Source: Oscillospiraceae bacterium (GTDB lineage: Bacteria > Bacillota > Clostridia > Oscillospirales > Ruminococcaceae). From it: DNA of 19,979 bases. Below, piece by piece: positions 1 through 6,172 of this stretch (position 1 is the first letter of the stretch; each line of letters starts with the position of its first letter). A program made the translations under genes and the position numbers. Under the pieces are notes generated by a model that saw nothing but the letters and a program-made list of their open reading frames with translations, did no database searches and was not told the DNA's origin. The stretch covers positions 1 through 19,979 of the forward strand of contig WRIP01000008.1 in the NCBI GenBank assembly GCA_009782665.1, in the 5' to 3' direction.

Positions 1-592
1 GTTCAATACCGAATGAGCTTCAGACATATATTGATCGTTATTTCGTTGATAAAACAGTACCCCGACGCTTTACAACAGATAGAACTCTGCATATCGAAGA
101 TATGCAAATCAGTGCAATAGGTACTAAACCTTCCTATGCTTCTGTTGAAATAGAGGGTTTGAGCGTACTCGATGTCAACCCGGAGTTACAAACAAGAGAT
201 AGTGAGGACTTCCATCATCGGTTGGACGAATCCTTCTCAGTAAAACTGTTTCGGCTCATCGATGCCAAAGGCATGACGGATGTCGAAACATATAAGCGGG
301 CGAATATCGATAGAAAATTGTTTTCCAAAATTCGTAGCTCAAGAGTATACCTACCGAGCAAAAGAACCATTTTGTCTTTTGCTGTTGCGTTAGAGTTACG
401 CTCATCGAAACCCGTGACCTGTTGCTCTCAGCAGGTTTCAGCTTATCTCACAGCCTGCTGTTCGATGTGATTGTGGAATACTTCATAACCAGCAAGCAGT
501 ATGATATATTTGAAATCAACAATGTACTGTTCAGCTACGATCAACCTCTGTTAGGAGGAACCGTGACAGGACGCATAGTAGACTTTGCTTAA
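1..592 (+). pseudogene. C-terminal part of macro-domain (ADP-ribose-binding) protein, frameshifted
   Basis: The frame is open from base 3, so the N-terminal macro domain lies left of the window. What is visible is the end of the macro domain (IPNELQTYIDRYFVDK) and then the conserved C-terminal extension seen in many Firmicutes macro-domain proteins (ESFSVKLFRLIDAKGMTD, NIDRKLFSKIRSS, PSKRTILSFAVALEL). After codon 396-398 the frame slips. Reading resumes one base off from about 398 as TLIETRDLLLSAGFSLSHS and later YDIFEINNVLFSYDQPLLGG, which is the expected family ending, and stops at TAA 590-592. The simplest explanation is loss of one base near 396-400. Without the slip the product stops early at 470. 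Macro domains bind or hydrolyse ADP-ribose derivatives; the role of the C-terminal extension is not known to me. A sequencing error could give the same picture, but the next gene is also broken. Confidence 0.82.
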
Positions 593-634
593 GACTGGTA
601 TTTTCTTTGCTATGCGTACAACTAAGGAGAGATA

Positions 635-1074
635 ATGATATATACCGACCTGACAAAAAAGGCAATGTAGATTGCATATAATGCTCACAAAGAACAGGTA
701 GATAAGGATGGATTACCGTATGTTTTTCATCCTTTTCATCTAGCAGAACAGATGAATGATGAAATATCTGTCTGTTGTGCATTACTACACGATGTGATTG
801 AAGATACACATATTACATATAAGGATTTGAACGATTATGGAATACTCGACGAAATGATGTCGATCATCGACCTATCAGTACATGCTGACGCACTTTCATG
901 TTCGGGAAGCATTACAAGAGTAATGAAAGCATTGGCCAAACAGTCATTACGATAAAGTTAGCTGTTCTCAAACACAACTCTGACCTAATAAAACTCGGGT
1001 GATATGATGATAGGTCACAGGAGCGGGTTTTACGGTACAAAGAGGCTATTTTGGTACTCGAAGGAAAATGTCGC
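635..1074 (+). pseudogene. Small HD-domain alarmone-hydrolase-like (SpoT/MESH1-type) gene, multiply broken
   Basis: A clear ribosome site (AAGGAGAG, 624-631) precedes ATG 635. The reading begins MIYTDLTKKAM and then meets TAG at 668-670. It continues in the same frame with AHKEQVDKDGLPYVFHPFHL and CCALLHDVIEDTH, which carry the HP and HDxxED metal-binding signatures of the small (p)ppGpp-hydrolase-like HD family. That frame ends at TAA 953-955. The family's downstream motif reappears one frame over as KLAVLKHNSDLIKLG from 955, is cut by TGA 1000-1002, and resumes as YDDRSQERVLRYKEAILVLEG to about 1074. So there are at least two nonsense changes and one frameshift in about 440 bases. Family assignment is from motif recognition. 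Several independent lesions argue for true decay rather than one sequencing error. No HD protein of useful length can be made. Confidence 0.8.
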
Positions 1075-1147
1075 TTTAAAAGAGACCTCCTGCATAAGAA
1101 ACTCTGTTATTCTTCGTTTATACAAAACATAAAGGGAGGACATTATT

Positions 1148-1795
1148 ATGACAGAAGTAGTATTCATTCTTGACCGCAGCGGATCAATGAGTGGTTTGGA
1201 GAGTGACACAATTGGTGGTTTCAATTCCATGTTGCTCAAACAACAGCAGCTACCGGATGAATGTCGGCTGACAACCGTATTATTTGATGACAGATATGAG
1301 TTGTTACATGATCGCATCGATATAAAAGCGATAGCTCCAATCACAGAAAAAGAGTATTATGTGCGCGGTAGTACCGCTCTGTTGGATGCAATTGGAAAAA
1401 CCATAGGAAAAATCGTCGGAGTACAAAACAGTACCGATAGAGTCTATCGTGCTGAAAAGGTGATGTTTGTCATCACCACCGATGGAATGGAAAACGCCAG
1501 TCATGAGTTTTCTTATGATAAGGTAAAATCATTGATAAAGCATCAGCAAGAATCGGAAAGTTGGGAATTTATTTTTTTGGGAGCAAACATAGATGCTGTA
1601 CAGGAAGCAGATAGATTCGGTATTGCAGCTAATCGGGCTCAACGCTTCCATAACGATTGTAGAGGGATTGCGACTAATTACTCTAGTATCAACGATGCAA
1701 TTGTATCATTCCGAATGATGGAGGTAGGCGAAAAACTCAGTGATGATTGGAAGGAAGAGATTGCTTTGGATTATTCTTCAAGAGAAAGTGAATAG
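1148..1795 (+). CDS. von Willebrand factor A domain protein
   Basis: This 215-residue cytoplasmic protein is nearly all one vWA domain. The metal-ion-dependent adhesion site is complete: D9-x-S11-x-S13 in FILDRSGSMSG, T76 in YVRGSTALLDAIG, and D112 in ITTDGMENAS. There is no signal peptide or membrane segment. Such proteins bind ligands or partners through a divalent metal; the partner here is unknown. A strong site GGGAGG sits 7-9 bases before ATG 1148. Homologues that I recall lie beside macro-domain and small HD-domain genes, which fits the two upstream relics, so this is the only intact member of the cassette. The usual DGEENAS motif is DGMENAS here. The gene partly follows the tail of the broken HD gene with no promoter that I can see between them. 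Its maintenance, if real, suggests either recent decay of its neighbours or an independent job. Confidence 0.85.
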   Translation: MTEVVFILDRSGSMSGLESDTIGGFNSMLLKQQQLPDECRLTTVLFDDRYELLHDRIDIKAIAPITEKEYYVRGSTALLDAIGKTIGKIVGVQNSTDRVYRAEKVMFVITTDGMENASHEFSYDKVKSLIKHQQESESWEFIFLGANIDAVQEADRFGIAANRAQRFHNDCRGIATNYSSINDAIVSFRMMEVGEKLSDDWKEEIALDYSSRESE

Positions 1796-1847
1796 CTCTT
1801 TACTGCGGTAGACAGATGTAATCTCTCAGTATCAAGCAGCACATCGA

Positions 1848-1898
1848 AAAAAGGCATATTACTTCATGCGATTTCCAGCAACAGAATATACCTTTTTG
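1848..1898 (+). terminator. Long-loop inverted repeat, possible terminator or operator
   Basis: AAAAAGG-C-ATATT (1848-1860) pairs with AATAT-A-CCTTTTT (1885-1897): 12 of 13 positions match, around a 24-base loop. It lies after the vWA gene and touches the -35 box at 1899. It could end vWA transcription, using the terminal T run, or be an operator for the promoter beside it. The long loop makes a terminator less certain. Confidence 0.35.
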
Positions 1899-1939
1899 TT
1901 GACAATAATAGACGATATGAGTATAATGTTGGGTATAAT
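1899..1939 (+). promoter_or_regulatory. Perfect sigma-70/sigma-A promoter with duplicated -10 box
   Basis: TTGACA (1899-1904), then 17 bases, then TATAAT (1922-1927): both hexamers and the spacing are consensus. A second copy of TATAATGT starts at 1934, exactly 12 bases after the first, so the downstream -10-like box overlaps the start point expected from the first. It drives the regulator gene at 1963. Confidence 0.82.
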
Positions 1940-1962
1940 GTAAACGAAAGAAGAAATTGTTT

Positions 1963-2694
1963 ATGATAAACCGTTTAGATGCTACTATCGAGGAAATAAA
2001 ACAAGGATATGTTCAAGATGACAGAGTTATCTCATGTCTCTTTTGTAAGCAGCAATACCAGAAAGGCGATATATATCGTTTTTCTGAGCGTTTGGTGGAT
2101 GCCAACGGTGCGATTCAGCAGCATCTGATTGAATCGCATATTTCGGTTTTTGATGTTTTAGCATCAGAAGATAAAAAGCTTACCGGATTGACGATAACAC
2201 AGAAGGAATATCTATCATACTTTTATGTCGGAATCTCTGATAGAGAGATTGCTGACGAAACCAATACCGTTCCCTCTACTGTTCGATATCAACGATACAG
2301 TCTCAAGGAAAAAGCAAAACAAGCTAGGGTATTTCTAGCAATATATGAACTAATGGAAGAAAAACAAAGAGGTCAAACCAACACGAAAAATCAATCTATA
2401 CCAACATCTGTTCGCCATAACACGACCGAAGAAGAGAGTTATAGGATTATTGAGAATTTTTTCTCATCTATGAAACCGCTGGTACTCAAAACCTTTTCTT
2501 CGAAGGAAAAGAAAAAATTAGTCATCCTGCAGGTCATCGCCGAACAATTTGAAAAAGAACGCAGATATACCGAGAAAGAGGTTAATGATATTCTGAAGGC
2601 TATATATGATGATTATGTCACACTTAGACGATATCTAATCGAGTATGGGTTTATGGAAAGAACTCAAGACTGTAGCGAGTATTGGCTAAAATAG
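1963..2694 (+). CDS. Zinc-finger/HTH/DUF2087 transcriptional regulator
   Basis: Three parts can be seen (numbering from the TTG at 1957, which adds two residues). First, a zinc-finger-like N-terminus with C27-x2-C30 and H56-x4-H61 spaced like a Cys2His2 site. Second, a LuxR-like helix-turn-helix at about 76-135 (LTITQKEYLSYFYVGIS then DREIADETNTVPSTVRYQ). Third, a C-terminal DUF2087 domain at about 165-244 (SKEKKKLVILQVIAEQF, YTEKEVNDILKAIYDDY, TLRRYLIEYGFMERT). DUF2087 is commonly found attached to DNA-binding domains, so this is probably a cytoplasmic transcription factor; its targets and signal are unknown. I prefer ATG 1963 because the purine-rich AAGAAG site is then about 9 bases away; TTG 1957 would be too close. 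The consensus promoter directly upstream, flanked by an inverted repeat, suggests strong and probably self-controlled expression. Confidence 0.75.
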   Translation: MINRLDATIEEIKQGYVQDDRVISCLFCKQQYQKGDIYRFSERLVDANGAIQQHLIESHISVFDVLASEDKKLTGLTITQKEYLSYFYVGISDREIADETNTVPSTVRYQRYSLKEKAKQARVFLAIYELMEEKQRGQTNTKNQSIPTSVRHNTTEEESYRIIENFFSSMKPLVLKTFSSKEKKKLVILQVIAEQFEKERRYTEKEVNDILKAIYDDYVTLRRYLIEYGFMERTQDCSEYWLK

Positions 2695-2785
2695 AACGTC
2701 ATTTTGCCCGAATGATGACAGTTGTTCATACCGAAATCCCCTGTTTGAAGACCGGGATACACTGGGTTTTATAAAGATGACTCTA

Positions 2786-2814
2786 TTGAATTCATATGCC
2801 TTTAGGTTTAGAAT
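2786..2814 (+). promoter_or_regulatory. Putative promoter of the gtrA-like gene
   Basis: TTGAAT (2786-2791), 17 bases, TAGAAT (2809-2814): one or two mismatches per box with ideal spacing, placed 26 bases before ATG 2841. No convincing terminator separates it from the upstream regulator gene. Confidence 0.5.
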
Positions 2815-2840
2815 GTAATAAACATGGAGACGCATAGAAT

Positions 2841-3314
2841 ATGAGCATAAGAGACATCTTCTTCAACCCTGCTAAAAACCGTATGATAGAGTTTATACGC
2901 TCTCTGTTTGTCGGTGCAGCAGCATTCGCAGCTGATTTTTTAACACTGGCTCTGCTTAAAGAACTCGGGGATATCAACACACTGGTGGCGTCTACCCTCG
3001 GGTTTGTGGTTGGGGTAACGGTAAATTATCTCTTATCAAATTTTTGGGCTTTCCGGAGTTCTAATGTAGACAATGCAATAATGAGGTTCACCATATTTGT
3101 ACTCATCGCAATCATAGGTCTGATCATCAATAACCTTATCATCAGTTTATTCGATGAGACATTGGCAGATATGCAACTATTTGGCGAATTTATTCAACCC
3201 AAACGTTACTATATGGTTGGAAAGATTGTTGCTACAATAGTTGTCTTTTTTTGGAATTTTTTCTCCAGAAAACTATTGCTTTATCGAGATAAAAAAGATT
3301 CCGAACAGGAGTAG
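2841..3314 (+). CDS. GtrA-family membrane protein
   Basis: This 157-residue protein has four predicted membrane segments at about 20-40, 46-66, 82-105 and 122-141. It carries typical GtrA features: FVGAAAFAADFLTLALL near the N-terminus, NYLLSNFWAFRS after the second segment, and FFWNFFSRKLLLYRD at the end. GtrA proteins are thought to move undecaprenyl-phosphate-linked sugars across the membrane for cell-surface polysaccharide or teichoic-acid glycosylation; the substrate here cannot be told, since no glycosyltransferase adjoins it. The length is normal for the family. The start ATG 2841 has GGAG at 2826-2829, a slightly long spacing. The gene stands alone between its own likely promoter and the promoter of the pseudokinase-enolase unit, which begins six bases after its stop. 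Confidence 0.88.
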   Translation: MSIRDIFFNPAKNRMIEFIRSLFVGAAAFAADFLTLALLKELGDINTLVASTLGFVVGVTVNYLLSNFWAFRSSNVDNAIMRFTIFVLIAIIGLIINNLIISLFDETLADMQLFGEFIQPKRYYMVGKIVATIVVFFWNFFSRKLLLYRDKKDSEQE

Positions 3315-3319
3315 GGTTG

Positions 3320-3349
3320 TTGTCAGTTATAAAGCATGTTTGATATAAT
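3320..3349 (+). promoter_or_regulatory. Promoter of the pseudokinase-enolase operon
   Basis: TTGTCA (3320-3325), 18 bases, TATAAT (3344-3349): one mismatch in the -35 box and a perfect -10. The leader from here to the TTG start is about 90 bases and contains a small GGTTC/GAACC hairpin (3377-3393). Confidence 0.7.
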
Positions 3350-3448
3350 GGGACATGTTTTGTAACATATTCGGCTGGTTCTCACTAGGAACCGTCAAAG
3401 AAGATATCGTTAAGAGAATAGTAATTTACCTAATTAACGGAGTGAAGC

Positions 3449-4771
3449 TTGAAGGTTTTTCTTGGTAACTATCGACATAAAAAGAACAATAAGAAATTGC
3501 AAAGAGATGCACAGATACTGCCGGCAACACTGGCTGAGTATAGGGCAGGACTAAAAGGCTTTATCGATATGTACACCGTAGTTTCTGTTTGCCTACCTTT
3601 AGCCTGGCAGATTGCCGAAAGTCATGAGCATGGTAGAGCATTGCCCGGATTAAGACCAGATACCATAGATATATCAGATCGAAGACTCGTGCTTAATGAA
3701 ATGGCTTTTGACTACTTGGGGGTGATATTCCCTGGATTCAGCGCTCCGGAAGTTTATGAAGGAGCTACTTCGGGAATTCCGACCGATATCTATTCATTCA
3801 CCGCGATTCTCTACTTCTTCTTAGTTGGAGTGGCACCATCTAATGCGTTCATTCGGTTGAACAACCGGCATGACCACCTGATATCGTCCGAACTGTTTCT
3901 TCAATTGACACAGGCATCAGAGTTATCCACAACCGCAAAAGAAGAATATGATCCCTTTGAGTCGGAATCGGTACAACACCTACCGGATGGTCAACAAGTA
4001 CATGAGCTGATAGATAATAATTTCATAGAGATACTGGAGAAGGGTTTAGCGATTGACCCTATCAATCGATACCATTCCATGACAGAGCTGATTGCCACTT
4101 TGGAACCATATAATACAAACGCATCAATTATCTATCCCATGCTGCTGCATGTAGATGAAGACCGTATTCACGATAATCTGGTTGTTAATGAGGATTTGAC
4201 CAGTCAGCCTCATATAGATACCGAGAGTTACAAGCAGGATATAGCTGTCGCCGATATCGAAACGGTGTTAAGTGACGAGAAACATCTTGATAGTCCAACC
4301 CAACCGGACGAGATTGGTCAAACGACAGATACAGTCAGTGATATAACCCAACCCGAATCGAGCTTTTCAGATCTTCAGATAGAAGACGAGAGTGAAACAG
4401 AGGTGGAAATGAGTATCGACTCACCGTCTGTAACCGCCTATGAGCAACCGGTGACAGTGTTACCAAAACTAAGTTCCGTAGAAACACCATCACCCGAGGA
4501 TGATAAACCGAACACACCGAGTTTGAAACAATCTGAACCGGACACTCTACCGGATCTGCCGGACTATTACCAAAAAGAGGATGAACTGTTGAGTGATATA
4601 ATGAGTGTGTTCGCAGAGCGGAATGTAATGCTGCAGCAGCAGAATCTATTAATGAATCAAAACATAATAGAGCAAAATAGTCTGTCAGAAGATGATCAAA
4701 CGGAAGCTTCCACCATCAACGATGTAACACAGACGCTTGACGAAATGTGGAAGTTAATCGAGAGACTATAA
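3449..4771 (+). CDS. Pseudokinase (eukaryotic-like Ser/Thr kinase C-lobe) with acidic tail
   Basis: Residues about 45-220 resemble the C-lobe of a Hanks-type kinase. The APE motif is kept (GFSAPEVYEG, A99-P100-E101), as are the following Asp (GIPTDIYSF, D113) and the late Arg (DPINRYHSMTEL, R207). The catalytic parts are gone: HRD aligns with L65-P66-G67, the catalytic-loop Asn with T72, and DFG with E84-M85-A86. Only about 45 residues precede the C-lobe, so the ATP-binding N-lobe and its Lys are missing. Residues 235-440 are acidic, low-complexity and probably disordered, ending in a Gln/Asn-rich stretch and a short helix (TLDEMWKLIERL). No membrane segment is present. The TTG start has GGAG at 3439-3442, six bases away. 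Enolase follows after 19 bases. It is probably a non-catalytic scaffold; that role is inferred. Confidence 0.72.
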   Translation: MKVFLGNYRHKKNNKKLQRDAQILPATLAEYRAGLKGFIDMYTVVSVCLPLAWQIAESHEHGRALPGLRPDTIDISDRRLVLNEMAFDYLGVIFPGFSAPEVYEGATSGIPTDIYSFTAILYFFLVGVAPSNAFIRLNNRHDHLISSELFLQLTQASELSTTAKEEYDPFESESVQHLPDGQQVHELIDNNFIEILEKGLAIDPINRYHSMTELIATLEPYNTNASIIYPMLLHVDEDRIHDNLVVNEDLTSQPHIDTESYKQDIAVADIETVLSDEKHLDSPTQPDEIGQTTDTVSDITQPESSFSDLQIEDESETEVEMSIDSPSVTAYEQPVTVLPKLSSVETPSPEDDKPNTPSLKQSEPDTLPDLPDYYQKEDELLSDIMSVFAERNVMLQQQNLLMNQNIIEQNSLSEDDQTEASTINDVTQTLDEMWKLIERL

Positions 4772-4790
4772 AGATAAACTGGAGGATATA

Positions 4791-6071
4791 ATGGGAAATA
4801 ATTTTGAAATTGAAGCTATTTATGGAAGAGAGATTCTGGATTCTCGCGGAAACCCGACTGTGGAAGCTGAGGTTACCTTAACCGGTGGTGCTACCGGTTT
4901 AGCACAGGTACCATCTGGTGCATCCACTGGAATTTTCGAGGCGGTGGAGTTGAGAGATGGAGATAACAACCGTTATCTAGGCAAGGGTGTACTCAATGCA
5001 GTCAGTAACATCAACGATCTCATTGCAAAACTATTGGTTGGCATAGATGCGAGAGAACAGGTTTTGGTTGATGAGACGATGATTGATCTCGACGGAACTG
5101 GTAACAAGGGAAAATTAGGCGCAAATGCGGTCCTTGCAGTTTCACTAGCTACTGCCAAGGCAGCTGCAGCCGCCTATGGTCTGCCGCTCTATCGCTATTT
5201 AGGTGGATCAAGAGCCAATGTTTTACCGGTACCTATGATGAATATCCTAAATGGTGGAGCTCATGCGACTAACAATATAGATATGCAGGAGTTTATGATA
5301 ATGCCTACCGGAGCGAACAGCTTCCGAGAAGGGTTGCGTTGGTGTGCGGAGATTTTTCACACACTTGCAAAAATACTCAAAGACAGAAATTTAGCTACGG
5401 CAGTCGGCGATGAAGGTGGATTTGCTCCGAATCTCGAGGCGGATGAAGATGCTATCAAGGTCATACTTGAAGCAGTAGATGCTGCCGGATATACCGGTAA
5501 AATTCATATCGCCATGGATCCTGCATCCAGTGAATGGGCACAAGGTAATACCTACCTGCTACCCAAGAAACAGATATCTATGACAAGCAGTGAGTTGGTG
5601 CTATTATGGAAGAACTTGCTTGATAAGTATCCGATAATCTCACTGGAAGACGGTATGGCTGAAGAGGACTGGGACGGATGGGTTGAAGTAACCGAAATGC
5701 TCGGAAAAAGGGTTCAATTGGTTGGCGACGATCTATTAGTCACCAACGTAGAGAGGCTATCTCGTGCAATAGAGCTAAAAGCCGGGAACTCGATACTCAT
5801 CAAGGTTAATCAGATAGGTTCATTGACCGAAACATTCCGCACCATCGATATGGCACATGCAGCCGGATTCACTACTGTAATATCCCATCGTTCCGGTGAA
5901 ACAGAAGACACCACTATAGCAGACATCGCGGTCGCAGTAGGAGCCGGACAGATTAAGACCGGTGCTCCCTCCAGAACTGATAGAGTCGCAAAATACAATC
6001 GCCTTCTGAGGATTGAGGATCAACTCGGCAAGCAGGCCACATATCCGGGAATAGGAGCCTTTAGATTCTAG
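4791..6071 (+). CDS. eno: Enolase (phosphopyruvate hydratase)
   Basis: Enolase interconverts 2-phosphoglycerate and phosphoenolpyruvate in glycolysis, in the cytoplasm. At 426 residues the length is normal. Key residues are present: the SGAS loop at 42-45, E167 in DMQEFMIMP, the catalytic E208 in GDEGGFAPN, Mg ligands D243, E286 (SLEDGM) and D313 (GDDLLVTN), the catalytic K338 in ILIKVNQ, the signature SHRSGETEDT at 365-374, and K389. Some positions differ from common sequences (INGGAHATNNID, MDPASSEW) but none is catalytic. ATG 4791 is preceded by a good GGAGG at about 4781. It is the second gene of a two-gene unit with the pseudokinase upstream and a strong terminator at 6083-6110, so the two are probably co-transcribed from 3320. 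Confidence 0.97.
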   Translation: MGNNFEIEAIYGREILDSRGNPTVEAEVTLTGGATGLAQVPSGASTGIFEAVELRDGDNNRYLGKGVLNAVSNINDLIAKLLVGIDAREQVLVDETMIDLDGTGNKGKLGANAVLAVSLATAKAAAAAYGLPLYRYLGGSRANVLPVPMMNILNGGAHATNNIDMQEFMIMPTGANSFREGLRWCAEIFHTLAKILKDRNLATAVGDEGGFAPNLEADEDAIKVILEAVDAAGYTGKIHIAMDPASSEWAQGNTYLLPKKQISMTSSELVLLWKNLLDKYPIISLEDGMAEEDWDGWVEVTEMLGKRVQLVGDDLLVTNVERLSRAIELKAGNSILIKVNQIGSLTETFRTIDMAHAAGFTTVISHRSGETEDTTIADIAVAVGAGQIKTGAPSRTDRVAKYNRLLRIEDQLGKQATYPGIGAFRF

Positions 6072-6082
6072 ACTAATCCGGG

Positions 6083-6110
6083 AAAGAGAGAGGCAAACCT
6101 CTCTCTTTTT
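6083..6110 (+). terminator. Rho-independent terminator after eno
   Basis: A perfect 11-bp stem (6083-6093 with 6098-6108) closes a CAAA loop, and the right arm runs straight into a T run (6106-6110). It lies 11 bases after the enolase stop. Confidence 0.93.
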
Positions 6111-6172
6111 CAAAAATCGGATATATATGACCTTATTGTGCACTAATCTCTGTAAAGGAAAAGTTAGCCATT

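Noticed and set aside
668..1002. In-frame TAG and TGA as recoded sense codons (pyrrolysine or selenocysteine)
   Set aside because: TAG and TGA both end intact genes here (for example eno and the SEDS gene), no insertion-element hairpin is evident, and a frameshift is also present; decay explains it better.
3377..3393. GGTTC...GAACC hairpin in the leader of the pseudokinase-enolase unit
   Set aside because: Only five base pairs, with no conserved T-box or riboswitch sequence around it; too small to call regulatory.
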